Of a stretch of DNA of 64,000 nt, positions 25,515 to 34,167 are shown piece by piece. The notes under the pieces are model-generated. The model saw nothing but the letters and a program-made list of their open reading frames with translations, ran no database searches and was not told where the DNA came from. This DNA is from HGM04593 sp045636125 (GTDB lineage Bacteria; Bacteroidota; Bacteroidia; Bacteroidales; Bacteroidaceae): positions 1 through 64,000 of the forward strand of contig JAZTWX010000025.1 of the NCBI GenBank assembly GCA_045636125.1, read 5' to 3'. How positions within the stretch are numbered: the stretch's first letter is position 1; every line of letters starts with the position of its first letter. A program made the position numbers and the translations under genes.

Positions 25515-26351
25515 TTATCGTCTGCCACCGCGCGAGGCACCGCTGCTGCGTTGGCCACCGCCCGAAGCCGGGGCCCTGCGGGGAGCATTGGAGCCTCCCT
25601 GCCTGCGCACGCTTGTGCTGCTTGGGCGGCTGTATGAGCTGCTGCGTTTGCCTGCATCAACGGTCGATGTCTTTTTCACGTTGCTACGGCTGTTTGCGCC
25701 ATCAACCCTACTTGCAGCAGGCTTACGCGACTGTGTCGCAGACTCCTTCTTCTGCACTCTGTTACCTGTTCCGCCCGACTGCGCCACCGGCACACGTTTA
25801 TTACCCGAAGAGCCTGAACGCACGTTGGCCACGGGTATTCTGTCGCGCACGCTTGCAGGGCGGGCAGCAACGCCGTGGAAAGGTGGCGCCGGAGCATAAT
25901 GCCAATAGGGCGAATAATACGACGGCCAATAGAGCGAAGAGCCCCAATGGAAGTTATTGTAGGAGATGCCCCAATAAGAGTCGTACCACCAGCCTGCGGG
26001 GTAAGGATTCCAGTAACCAGGGGCATTTACAACAATTGTGGGGTTGTGGAAACGCACCACCCTTGTTGTGTATTGATAATCGTCGCCCGTTTCATACTCT
26101 TCGACATATTGCACATTTTCGGCAGAAGCAGTGCTTTCATTTGTGGCACGCGACAGCCCACGGCGGTTATACTCGTCTACATCGCGGTTATTTCCATTGT
26201 CGGCAATGCCCCACTCGCTCTCAGCGGTAGAGACAACCTTTGTAACCTCTTTTTGCTTCGCAGGGCGCTTGGGCACGTAGAACATATCATTGTTCTGCGC
26301 AAAAAGAGCAAGCGGACAAAGAAACAATAATAAAAGAATGCTGTTCTTCAT
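25515..26351 (-). CDS. Exported low-complexity protein, Tyr/Trp-rich centre and basic Ser/Arg tail
   Basis: A 278-residue protein with a signal peptide (MKNSILLLLFLCPLALFAQ). Residues about 108-160 are rich in Trp, Tyr and Pro (YWNPYPAGWWYDSYWG, YWPSYYSPYWHYAPAPP); the last 100 residues are a disordered Ser/Arg/Gly/Lys-rich tail. Homologues precede OmpP1-type genes in Bacteroides, where they are annotated only as hypothetical. I recognise no enzymatic domain. It is the first gene of a two-gene operon with a strong promoter and flanking direct repeats. Confidence 0.72.
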   Translation of the reverse strand: MKNSILLLLFLCPLALFAQNNDMFYVPKRPAKQKEVTKVVSTAESEWGIADNGNNRDVDEYNRRGLSRATNESTASAENVQYVEEYETGDDYQYTTRVVRFHNPTIVVNAPGYWNPYPAGWWYDSYWGISYNNFHWGSSLYWPSYYSPYWHYAPAPPFHGVAARPASVRDRIPVANVRSGSSGNKRVPVAQSGGTGNRVQKKESATQSRKPAASRVDGANSRSNVKKTSTVDAGKRSSSYSRPSSTSVRRQGGSNAPRRAPASGGGQRSSGASRGGRR

Positions 26352-26397
26352 AATATTTCGTTTATTTACATTTACAGGTATTCAATAATTCACAATG

Positions 26398-26428
26398 CAA
26401 ATATAGCCACACCCACACAAGCTACAAA
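26398..26428 (-). promoter_or_regulatory. Promoter of the 278-residue protein / OmpP1 operon
   Basis: On the minus strand TTTG (26428-26425), 19 bp, TATATTTG (26405-26398): a complete match to the Bacteroidetes consensus with ideal spacing, 46 bp before the ATG. Confidence 0.75.
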
Positions 26429-26460
26429 GGGGAAAATCCTACGCGTCTGGGGGAAAATCC
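26429..26460 (-). repeat. 11-bp direct repeat upstream of promoter, likely activator site
   Basis: GGGGAAAATCC occurs at 26429-26439 and 26450-26460, exactly 21 bp apart, that is two helical turns. The first copy touches the -33 element. Such in-phase direct repeats abutting -33 are typical of response-regulator or other activator sites. The regulator is unknown. Confidence 0.6.
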
Positions 26461-26493
26461 CTAAAAAAGAAGTTTCCACGTAGGACAAAACTC

Positions 26494-28848
26494 TTACAAC
26501 AATTCCTCCTCAACATTTTCCTGCATCATAATGGCAGAATCGAGCAAAGCTATAAAATCTCTTTCGGAAATACCTTTTTCTATTTCTGAACACGCTACGT
26601 TGTTTATATACAATTTATTATTCCAATCCCAGCAAAAACTCTCACCTTTATATGTGAAATAAATATCCCAACCTTTCAAGAACAGCCTCACTCCATCGAT
26701 TGCAGAGAAAATATCTCCATTGTTCAGTTCTATCACTCCTTGGATACAAAGCGACTGCAACAACTTATCCCTGTCTTCCCTGTGCAGATTCACGCCTTCG
26801 GCACTGGGGTATATACATAATTCCTGATAGTATCTTCTTAAATATGGCCTCTGTCTACCACTCATCAAGCGTGTTGCCACATTTTCCATTATATCGGTTT
26901 CCAACATCCATCTATATATATCAGTATAAATAGCATCTTTGTCCTTTTCAAAATTTCCGACCGCCTCATCAACACCGCGCATCTTTTCACCGGTAAGAAA
27001 TTTATGGGTAGGAACGCTGTATTTGGGGTTCGAGAAGTTTGCTTTCCACGATTTCCAGCTATAATCGTAAATATAACTGTAATTATTTGTCCACGACTCT
27101 ATTTGAGAGACCTTGGTGCAATATGACAAGAAAATCTTTAATATATTGGCCTGTTTTCGCTTTTCTATTTTTACTCCCACCCCAAACTGATTTTGTAGTT
27201 TGGCAAACTTTTTATCGAAGTAATCCCAGCAGACATTGCCTTCCTTCTCGTCACGGAACAGGAAACCTATATGCCCATGCAAGTCCCTGAACCTCTCAGC
27301 TTCCAAAACAACAGCTTTTCTATCGGGTTTTGATGTGATATATTCAGCTTTCTCTATTTCCTCTTTAATCTGCTCACTTGCAAAACTGTTGGCCGCTACA
27401 CGTGATGAGTCTTCGGTTCGTAAGTGAGCGATAATATTACCGCAGAATTCAGATTTTTTATCAATGAGACGATAGGCGTTTGCCATTGCTTCAACACGAA
27501 TATATTCGCTGATGTTCCAAGCAAAACGCACCCAATCCTTGAACTTCTCTTCCTCAAAATCTTTTACTCGTTCGAAGTAGCGGCAAATGGCAAAAAACAC
27601 CAAGCGCTGCGGACCTGTTATTTTGCTTACACCTTCACCGGATGTATATGTCGGCAAAAATTCAAAACTATCGTCACAGTCACCCCAAGCGGATTGAACC
27701 AATCCCCGCAGGTATGACAAACGATTGTGTTCATAGTCCATCGTCTCAACTGCAGACGAACTGCCCGCAGGCATTATAAACTTATACAGATTACGCATCA
27801 GATGTATCAGCCTGCTGCACGCTGTTCTTGTGATTTCAGCACCGGCATCTTTCTTATAACGCGAAAAATCTTCGTATCGCAAGGTGGTGTCGTCACTCTC
27901 CTTACCATATAGTTTATACAGGTTCGACTTTGTTATCTGCTCCTTGTCCAGACCGGAGCATAGCAGATGATTAAATATATATCTGTTTATGAATGCAAAT
28001 AAAATGGAATCAATCTTACCATTCTTCTGGTTCAGCCAAAAAAGGTCGGTCCAGCAGCCATCAATTTCATTACCCAAATCCTCTTTATCGTGTACAAAAT
28101 CCAACAGATCGGCCTTGAAATTTTCCCAATCGGTAAGCTGTTTTCCTCGTGCATTCATTTTTATGTACAAGTCGTCGCTTAAAGGCAGATTTTCACCTCT
28201 CATATCCAGATTGTAGAACCTGATAGGGCAACTATCACTCTGCAATAGCACCAGATAGCTCTTGAATTCCTCTTTTGTGCATCCTTGGAACAGTTCGGCA
28301 AAACCGTCGATTATGTCGTTGTTATTCTTGTCCATAATATCGGTTCCGCACAAAGTGTTAAGCATTGCCGAAACGGTGGGATCGAGCGTCCATCTGGCAG
28401 AAAACGTTGTTTGGGACAGTATATATTCCCTAAGGCTCACTGAAGAAGCCTCCGGTGCATATCGTAATTGGCACAGGAACTTACAGAAATCGGTAGAGCT
28501 ACGGCGAGTCTCATAACTAAATTTAGCAAGAACATTGCGAGTATAATCGTCCAGCTCCTGTGCACTGTAGGCCACATACCAATGCAGCAGCCACAGGGTT
28601 GTCAATCGCTGTTGTCCATCAAGAGGATAGTATCTATTGTCATCCTCTTTACTGCCATACACAAAATCCAGGAGCAGATGCATTTGGGGATTATCGTGGT
28701 GGTCAAGAGCATCTTTGCAACATTTCAGCAGCCGTTCCCGAAGAAGCTCTTTTCCAATTCTTCCTTGCGCATAATCACGCTGGATTTTAGGAATACAGAT
28801 TTCTATGTTGTGGGAGGTCAACATCTCCCAGAATGACATTGCTTTCAT
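26494..28848 (-). CDS. DUF262 (GmrS-like) protein without visible nuclease domain
   Basis: A 784-residue protein. The N-terminal DUF262 domain shows IPKIQRDYAQGR (about 19-30) and YPLDGQQRLTTLWLLHW (about 74-90); DGQQR is the ParB/sulfiredoxin-like nucleotide-binding motif of GmrSD-type enzymes. DLYIKMNARGKQLTDWENFKADLLDF at about 225-250 is the second conserved DUF262 motif. The remaining 500 residues have no HNH or DUF1524 signature that I can see. Family members sense modified phage DNA and use NTP hydrolysis to drive cleavage. Its ATG overlaps the stop of the upstream 606-residue gene (TAATG), so translation is coupled and the two probably form one system. Confidence 0.8.
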   Translation of the reverse strand: MKAMSFWEMLTSHNIEICIPKIQRDYAQGRIGKELLRERLLKCCKDALDHHDNPQMHLLLDFVYGSKEDDNRYYPLDGQQRLTTLWLLHWYVAYSAQELDDYTRNVLAKFSYETRRSSTDFCKFLCQLRYAPEASSVSLREYILSQTTFSARWTLDPTVSAMLNTLCGTDIMDKNNNDIIDGFAELFQGCTKEEFKSYLVLLQSDSCPIRFYNLDMRGENLPLSDDLYIKMNARGKQLTDWENFKADLLDFVHDKEDLGNEIDGCWTDLFWLNQKNGKIDSILFAFINRYIFNHLLCSGLDKEQITKSNLYKLYGKESDDTTLRYEDFSRYKKDAGAEITRTACSRLIHLMRNLYKFIMPAGSSSAVETMDYEHNRLSYLRGLVQSAWGDCDDSFEFLPTYTSGEGVSKITGPQRLVFFAICRYFERVKDFEEEKFKDWVRFAWNISEYIRVEAMANAYRLIDKKSEFCGNIIAHLRTEDSSRVAANSFASEQIKEEIEKAEYITSKPDRKAVVLEAERFRDLHGHIGFLFRDEKEGNVCWDYFDKKFAKLQNQFGVGVKIEKRKQANILKIFLSYCTKVSQIESWTNNYSYIYDYSWKSWKANFSNPKYSVPTHKFLTGEKMRGVDEAVGNFEKDKDAIYTDIYRWMLETDIMENVATRLMSGRQRPYLRRYYQELCIYPSAEGVNLHREDRDKLLQSLCIQGVIELNNGDIFSAIDGVRLFLKGWDIYFTYKGESFCWDWNNKLYINNVACSEIEKGISERDFIALLDSAIMMQENVEEELL

Positions 28849-30668
28849 TATTCGTCAGCTTTTTTAAATAATTCTTCAAATACCGATAACATATCATTCA
28901 AGTATGCCTCGGCATCCTCTTTTAACCAGGCAGTAAGGTTGGTGGCATTGCCTATAGTATAATATTTAAGGAAAGCATTTCTGGTACATACGGGAATGAA
29001 TGTAGGCACTTCGAGTTTCGATGTCACACAAATTTTCCCATCCTTCGGTTCTATTGAGTATTTCAGGCCCTGCTCTTTACCTATGATAACCCGTCGTTTG
29101 GCAGGAAATGGCGAGTTACCATAACCTCGGTTTGTTTTAGAGTCTAAAAGCGCAAAGTTCCATATCTTGTTTTTATCCTCACTATTGAGATGTTCCTCAT
29201 TGCTCACTTTCCTTCTTATTGCACCAAATCTCTCATCATCAATATTTCCCGACAATAAAAGGGATGCAATTTCTTGTTTTATCTGCTCATCGACAATACC
29301 CAAATAAGTAAGTTTCAAATATTCGATTCGCTCATCTTGATTTCTCAATTCATTTTCTGTATTGGAATCGATATGTTCAACATCCCATCCGATATTTTTA
29401 CGGTTCTCTTTATAGAGATTATAAGGGAACCTGTAAAACACATTTCCGAATTTGTTTCCCGAATTTATACACCTGTTCTGGCGTACAATAGTTTGAATAT
29501 TGTGCAAAAGAAGTAATGGCGTACATTCTCTCTTTGTGTTCTGATCGTACACCTTATTAAACAGATGATCTTTGATATCGACAACTCTATTCAGTTTGCA
29601 GATAGTCCTAATGCGCTCCAGCAAATACTTATTAACGAACTGCTCTTTGTTGCTCTTCTCGTTCAGCCATGCATCGATAAGTTCAGAAATCACTTTGCAA
29701 CTATTGTTTCTGCCGGCAGCAATAATAAATCCAATGTAGTGGTATAAGTTCGATGTATTGTACCACTCATTGAATATTTCATAAACCTGATATACTTTGG
29801 ACCAGGCATCCTCCACATTTCTACGGTCTTTAAGGAAGGCATAAAAATAACGAAAGGTTGCATACTCGTCATTGCCAAAGTCCGATTCATTCGATTGCTG
29901 GAATATATCTCTATTGCGAATAATATCGAAAATGTAATCTATGCGGGTGGGCGATTCATAATCCAATGTATTTACAAAGGACCACAACTCATCATTTTGC
30001 AGGGCATTTTCTATTATATCCCACTCGGTTGATATTTGCATAACAGCACTACTCTCCTTTCCACTATTATCGTTGTAATTGTGTTTAAGGAAGATTGCCT
30101 TTATGAGTTCCGAGTTTGTAAGTGATATTTTACCTAAATTGAGCCTTTGGAATATATCTTTTGAGTTTTGCTCCTCCCCTACCTCATACCATATGAATTT
30201 TACCCGCTCTAACACCGTGTGCAGAAACTGTTCGCTTTTAGAGTTCTTCGCAAACCACTCTTTGACCACACAAAAAGCTTCCCCCATATGATAGAAGTCG
30301 ATATTAGTTGTTTTGTCTCCACTTTTGTAAGACAAAATCCCATTGTGCAGATATTCCCAACTACCCTCACGGGTTTCGTATTTAAGGGTGTACAACTGCT
30401 CATACAGTAAATATTTTAGTATTATGTATATTGTGGTCAACCGTTGCTGGCCATCGATAACCTCCCAACAATCGCTCGTATTACGTGTTTTAACAACAAG
30501 AGGCTGGATACAATAGATGTTTGTACTATTGTTCTCCATAAACTCTACAATATCGCCAAGTAGGTCTCTAACCTGTTGACGCGTCCACCTATATCCGCGT
30601 TGGTATTTGGGGATGAAGAAATTCAAGCCCAATAACTCTTTGATGGCTTTAAGTTCAATATTATTCAT
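28848..30668 (-). CDS. DUF262-DUF1524 (GmrSD-like) predicted endonuclease
   Basis: A 606-residue protein with N-terminal DUF262 (IPKYQRGYRW at about 18-27, EVIDGQQRLTTIYIILKYLL at about 69-88, FQRLNLGKISLTNSELIKAIFL at about 188-209) and a C-terminal HNH-like DUF1524 region: NIGWDVEHIDSNTENE around 415-430 and IWNFALLDSKTNRGYGNSPFPAKRR about 80 residues on. The VEH and N/K residues are the expected metal-binding nuclease core. This matches GmrSD type IV restriction enzymes fused in one chain. It follows the WYL regulator by 27 bp and is translationally coupled to a second DUF262 gene. AT-richer codon use than neighbours suggests acquisition. Confidence 0.85.
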   Translation of the reverse strand: MNNIELKAIKELLGLNFFIPKYQRGYRWTRQQVRDLLGDIVEFMENNSTNIYCIQPLVVKTRNTSDCWEVIDGQQRLTTIYIILKYLLYEQLYTLKYETREGSWEYLHNGILSYKSGDKTTNIDFYHMGEAFCVVKEWFAKNSKSEQFLHTVLERVKFIWYEVGEEQNSKDIFQRLNLGKISLTNSELIKAIFLKHNYNDNSGKESSAVMQISTEWDIIENALQNDELWSFVNTLDYESPTRIDYIFDIIRNRDIFQQSNESDFGNDEYATFRYFYAFLKDRRNVEDAWSKVYQVYEIFNEWYNTSNLYHYIGFIIAAGRNNSCKVISELIDAWLNEKSNKEQFVNKYLLERIRTICKLNRVVDIKDHLFNKVYDQNTKRECTPLLLLHNIQTIVRQNRCINSGNKFGNVFYRFPYNLYKENRKNIGWDVEHIDSNTENELRNQDERIEYLKLTYLGIVDEQIKQEIASLLLSGNIDDERFGAIRRKVSNEEHLNSEDKNKIWNFALLDSKTNRGYGNSPFPAKRRVIIGKEQGLKYSIEPKDGKICVTSKLEVPTFIPVCTRNAFLKYYTIGNATNLTAWLKEDAEAYLNDMLSVFEELFKKADE

Positions 30669-30695
30669 AATATGATTGGAGGATTAATTGCTCTA

Positions 30696-31643
30696 TTACT
30701 TTTTATACACCCTAAACCTATACTCTGGGCCCATTCCTGCTGAGATGTTGTTGTTTGCTGCGTCCTCAGCCTTTTTGTAAAGAATATCATTGAGCTGCAC
30801 CGGAGCCAACACACCCACCGAGTCGCCCATTGAGAGCAGTTTCTGCTGAAAATCAAAAGTAGGACAGAGACGGTACTCGAAAATAGAATACTTTTCGTTA
30901 CACTCCACCTCGACCTGCGTGTGATGCAGAGGCACGGTGCGAAAATATTTGCTCTGCCAGGCATTCACCTTGAGCGCAACAGGTTCAACATCGAAATCCT
31001 CGTCGTTGATGATAACGCCATAGTAGTCGGCAAAGAACTTCCATGCATCGAACTTGCTGGGCAGCTTAAAGGTGCGTTCAGAGGGCTTCAACGCTTTAAT
31101 GCGGTCGAGGGAGTAGATACGCAGCTCGTCGTAACCCTCGCTCTTACCAAGCATATACCATCGATGCTCAAAGTACTTTACGCACCACGGCTCCACCTCA
31201 AAGACCGATTCTGCAATACTATAAAAACTTTGGTAAGTCATCTGCAAGGCCACGCCCTCGCGCATCGCATCTACAATGGCAGCCAGGTGCTGCTGTCCCG
31301 ACTGCACATCTTCGAGCAAGATGCGGTTTTTGAGGTCCTGATTTTCGTGCAACATGCTATTTACCGAGAAGGTCTGCAATAGCCATTTGCGCATACCCGA
31401 ATTATCAATTCCCTCACGGTTGTCAACGATGTAACCACGGCGTGCACGGTCATACTTAATTTCAACATCAAATAACTCCTCTACCGCGTCGGTATAGCGA
31501 TGAAATGTACGCTCACCAAGCTCTTCGCCACGGCCAAAGTGCAATTTGTAGCGATGTTGCAGATCGGCAAGCGAAATTGGTCCACGATTATATATGGTAG
31601 AAATGAACCATACATAGCGATTCAAAAGCCCTGCGGTACTCAT
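30696..31643 (-). CDS. WYL domain transcriptional regulator
   Basis: A 315-residue protein: an N-terminal winged helix-turn-helix (about 1-75, ISLADLQHRYKLHFGRGEELGERTFHRYTDAVEELF), a WYL domain (about 125-205, VEPWCVKYFEHRWYMLGKSEGYDELRIYSLDRIKAL) in which WYL reads WYM, and a C-terminal WCX-type extension. WYL regulators commonly repress phage-defence operons and respond to nucleic acid or nucleotide ligands. It is the first gene of the operon with the two DUF262 genes, so autoregulation and control of the defence genes is likely. Confidence 0.9.
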   Translation of the reverse strand: MSTAGLLNRYVWFISTIYNRGPISLADLQHRYKLHFGRGEELGERTFHRYTDAVEELFDVEIKYDRARRGYIVDNREGIDNSGMRKWLLQTFSVNSMLHENQDLKNRILLEDVQSGQQHLAAIVDAMREGVALQMTYQSFYSIAESVFEVEPWCVKYFEHRWYMLGKSEGYDELRIYSLDRIKALKPSERTFKLPSKFDAWKFFADYYGVIINDEDFDVEPVALKVNAWQSKYFRTVPLHHTQVEVECNEKYSIFEYRLCPTFDFQQKLLSMGDSVGVLAPVQLNDILYKKAEDAANNNISAGMGPEYRFRVYKK

Positions 31644-31684
31644 AGTTATATGATTTTAGGTAAAGTTACAAATAAATTCCAATT

Positions 31685-31728
31685 ATACCGCAAATGCATA
31701 GTTGAAAACTGACAGATTTTGTCGGTAT
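31685..31728 (-). promoter_or_regulatory. Candidate operator upstream of the WYL gene
   Basis: Nested dyads: ATACCG (31685-31690) with CGGTAT (31723-31728), and inside it GACA-GATTT-TGTC (31711-31723). They lie 42-85 bp before the WYL start. A near-consensus -7 box (TAACTTTA on the minus strand) is nearer the gene. Assignment as an operator is inference. Confidence 0.3.
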
Positions 31729-31788
31729 GGAATTCTGCCCGGGAAAAAGGAGTCGGAAACCCGAATCCCGAATATACGCTCGAATAGA

Positions 31789-32310
31789 TTATTCCACAAT
31801 CTCCTCCACCAACTCATCGAACCGTTTCTCTACAAGCTCTTTCCAAAGATTAGAACCCTTAAAGTGCTCGACTGGAATATACTCCTTGTATCGTTCCAAG
31901 AATTCGGGAGTGTAAATTTCTTTGCCAAACAAACGATTGATAATTAGCTTCCAATCCCATTTGTCGACAAACCTATCGAGTAAAGCGAATGTAAGTTTCA
32001 AGTTGTAATTGCCCGACAGGCAGTGCCAATCCCATCGGTCGGCAAACCGCTCTATAATCTTTGGAGTAAGCAAGTTTTCGGGCGCACAATCGGACAACTC
32101 GCTCCAGTTTATATTATGCTTGAATTTATCGAGAATAGATACTGTCCAAAGCATATCGATATTGTTCGACAACGCATCCCAATCAATCTCGGCACGATAC
32201 TTAAGTAGCAGCTCTTCATTCCACTTAAACTCGCGCGACAACTGTTTCCATGCCTCTTTGTTCAACTCTTGCGACACAATGGTATCGCCAAAACTCTTCT
32301 TTGTTCCCAT
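31789..32310 (-). CDS. Protein of tandem W-D-W / 'DWxxLS' repeats, unknown function
   Basis: A 173-residue acidic protein built from about five repeats of 23-28 residues with the pattern (I/L)L(D/E)(K/R)(F/Y)xxx(I/W)(D/N)WxxLSxN: LLLKYRAEIDWDALSNN, ILDKFKHNINWSELSDC, IIERFADRWDWHCLSGN, LLDRFVDKWDWKLIINR, and a degenerate FLERYKEYIPVEHFKG. It has no signal peptide, membrane helix or catalytic motif. Similar I-x-W-x-x-LS-x-N repeats occur in giant-virus proteins to my knowledge, but homology is not established. It lies 145 bp upstream of the WYL-DUF262 operon on the same strand and may belong to the same accessory island. Confidence 0.65.
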   Translation of the reverse strand: MGTKKSFGDTIVSQELNKEAWKQLSREFKWNEELLLKYRAEIDWDALSNNIDMLWTVSILDKFKHNINWSELSDCAPENLLTPKIIERFADRWDWHCLSGNYNLKLTFALLDRFVDKWDWKLIINRLFGKEIYTPEFLERYKEYIPVEHFKGSNLWKELVEKRFDELVEEIVE

Positions 32311-32365
32311 CCTTTTTTGTTTTTTAATGGTTAATACTTATTCGATGGTGCAAAGTTGAGGCTTC

Positions 32366-32388
32366 ACACTGCCACATAACGTCAGTGT
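32366..32388 (-). promoter_or_regulatory. Inverted repeat upstream of the W-D-W repeat gene
   Basis: ACACTG (32366-32371) and CAGTGT (32383-32388) separated by 11 bp. On the minus strand a CAACTTTG box (32357-32350), one base from TAnnTTTG, follows, so the dyad would lie near the -33 region. Candidate regulator site. Confidence 0.35.
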
Positions 32389-32452
32389 AAAATTTATTTT
32401 CTCACAAACTCACATTCCTAACGCAAGAGAGAATACCTATAAATATAAAAAT

Positions 32453-32476
32453 CGGCGGTGAACATGTTCACCGCCG
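32453..32476 (-). terminator. Terminator of the ilv operon
   Basis: A perfect 24-bp palindrome (CGGCGGTGAACA and its complement) followed on the minus strand by ATTTTTATATTTATA. A smaller hairpin (GTCCT/AGGAC, 32487-32501) lies between it and ilvC. Confidence 0.8.
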
Positions 32477-32529
32477 AAAAAGGGCTGTCCTAAAAAAGGA
32501 CGGCAACCATATTTTTTGTTTCCCTTGAA

Positions 32530-33573
32530 TTACTTGTTTTCGGGACGGAGCTGACGAACAACCTCTGCTGTACGCCACATCTCGCTGTCGTGGAGAGCCT
32601 TCAACTCCTCGTTGAGTTTCTCGCGATAGTCGGGCTGTGAGTTAGAGTCGATTGAACGCTGAGCCTCTTTACCTGTCTTAACTGAATCGTAGAGCTGGTA
32701 CATTACGGGCTTGATTGCATCGTGGAAAGGAGTCATCCAGTCCAAAGCGCCACGCTGAGCTGTTGTAGAGCAGTTAGCGTACATCCAGTCCATACCGTTC
32801 TTTGCGAACAAAGGCATCAAAGACTGTGTGAGCTCCTCAACTGTCTCGTTGAACGCCTCTGAAGGAGTGTGACCGTTCTCACGCAATACCTCGTACTGAG
32901 CCAAGAGCAAGCCCTGGATAGCACCCATCAAAGAACCACGCTCACCGGTGAGGTCAGAAACAGCCTCGCGCTGGAAAGTAGTCTCGAACATATAACCCGA
33001 ACCGATACCGATACCGAAAGCGATAACGCGGTCGAGAGCCTTACCTGTTACATCCTGGTAAACAGCGTAAGAAGAGTTCAAACCACGGCCCTCGAGGAAC
33101 ATTGTACGCAAAGAGGTACCTGAACCCTTGGGAGCAACCATAATAACGTCGATATCAGCGGGAGGAACGATACCTGTTCTGTCGCTCCAGTTGATACCGA
33201 AACCGTGTGAGAAGTAGAGAGCTTTACCGGCTGTCAAGTAAGGTTTAACTTTGGGCCAGATAGCTATCTGTGCAGCGTCAGAAAGAAGCATACATACGAT
33301 AGTACCCTTCTCGGCAGCCTCCTCGATAGAGAAGAGAGTCTCACCGGGAACCCAACCGTCTTTAACGGCTTTGTCGTATGTGCTACCCTCGCGCTGGCCA
33401 ACGATTACGTTGAAACCATTGTCACGCAAGTTGCAAGCCTGACCGGGGCCCTGAACGCCGTAGCCGAGAACTGCAATTGTTTCGTCTTTCAAAATCTCAC
33501 GAGCTTTCTCCAAAGAAAACTCTTTGGGTGTAATTACGTTTTCAATTACACCGCCAAAATTCATTTCTGCCAT
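32530..33573 (-). CDS. ilvC: Ketol-acid reductoisomerase
   Basis: A 347-residue class I enzyme that rearranges and reduces 2-acetolactate or 2-aceto-2-hydroxybutanoate in valine and isoleucine synthesis. The Rossmann loop reads AVLGYGVQGPGQACNLRDNG, a Bacteroidetes variant of GYGSQGHA; VGQREGSTYDKA is the cofactor-specificity loop. DLTGERGSLMG and EAFNETVEELTQSLMPL in the knotted C-terminal domain supply Mg2+-binding Asp/Glu. It is the last gene of the operon, 40 bp after ilvN; the acyl-ACP thioesterase gene that often sits here in Bacteroides is absent. Confidence 0.96.
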   Translation of the reverse strand: MAEMNFGGVIENVITPKEFSLEKAREILKDETIAVLGYGVQGPGQACNLRDNGFNVIVGQREGSTYDKAVKDGWVPGETLFSIEEAAEKGTIVCMLLSDAAQIAIWPKVKPYLTAGKALYFSHGFGINWSDRTGIVPPADIDVIMVAPKGSGTSLRTMFLEGRGLNSSYAVYQDVTGKALDRVIAFGIGIGSGYMFETTFQREAVSDLTGERGSLMGAIQGLLLAQYEVLRENGHTPSEAFNETVEELTQSLMPLFAKNGMDWMYANCSTTAQRGALDWMTPFHDAIKPVMYQLYDSVKTGKEAQRSIDSNSQPDYREKLNEELKALHDSEMWRTAEVVRQLRPENK

Positions 33574-33613
33574 AGTTGTAATTTTTTAATTATTAGTTTT
33601 TGTTTTTATTTTA

Positions 33614-34162
33614 TTATCTGTTGATATTTCTTGTTGCATCATTGTCGAAAAGGTGGTCGCTGAGGTTAAGGTTAACATCGCGGGTAATTGCCACACGGCC
33701 CGACTTTACAAACTGCAACACACACTGCTCGGCAACAAATTCCTTATAAAGGCTCATAACAGCATCGGTCTTTCCGGTCTTTTCAACAACGGTGTAGGTT
33801 GAGTTCACCTCAATTACACGGGCGTTGTTGTGACGGATTATTTTAGATATCTGTTTGTTTTCGAGCAGGCGGGGTGTCGACAACTTGTAGAGTGCCACCT
33901 CCTGAATGAAAATTTCGTTATCGGTAAAATAGTAGGCTTTGAGAATATCTATCTTTTTCTCGATTCTCTTGGTTACACGCTGAATGAGCCACTCGGTTGT
34001 CCACAACGAAATTGTGTAACGGTGAACACCCTCAATGTGTGAAGAGGAAACGTTCAAAGTCTCGATATTCATCTGACGACGGGTAAATTCCGCCGTAACC
34101 TGGTTCAACATTCCGGCAATATTTTCGGAATATACAATAACGGTATATAGTTTCTTCTCCAT
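33614..34162 (-). CDS. ilvN: Acetolactate synthase regulatory (small) subunit
   Basis: A 182-residue partner of IlvB. The N-terminal ACT domain (about 5-80) begins YTVIVYSENIAGMLNQVTAEFTRRQMNIETLNVS, the valine-binding pattern of IlvN/IlvH; the C-terminal ALS_ss domain follows (LYKLSTPRLLENKQISKIIRHNNARVIEV). It confers valine feedback inhibition and activates the catalytic subunit. It lies 5 bp after ilvB. Confidence 0.93.
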   Translation of the reverse strand: MEKKLYTVIVYSENIAGMLNQVTAEFTRRQMNIETLNVSSSHIEGVHRYTISLWTTEWLIQRVTKRIEKKIDILKAYYFTDNEIFIQEVALYKLSTPRLLENKQISKIIRHNNARVIEVNSTYTVVEKTGKTDAVMSLYKEFVAEQCVLQFVKSGRVAITRDVNLNLSDHLFDNDATRNINR

Positions 34163-34167
34163 AATTC

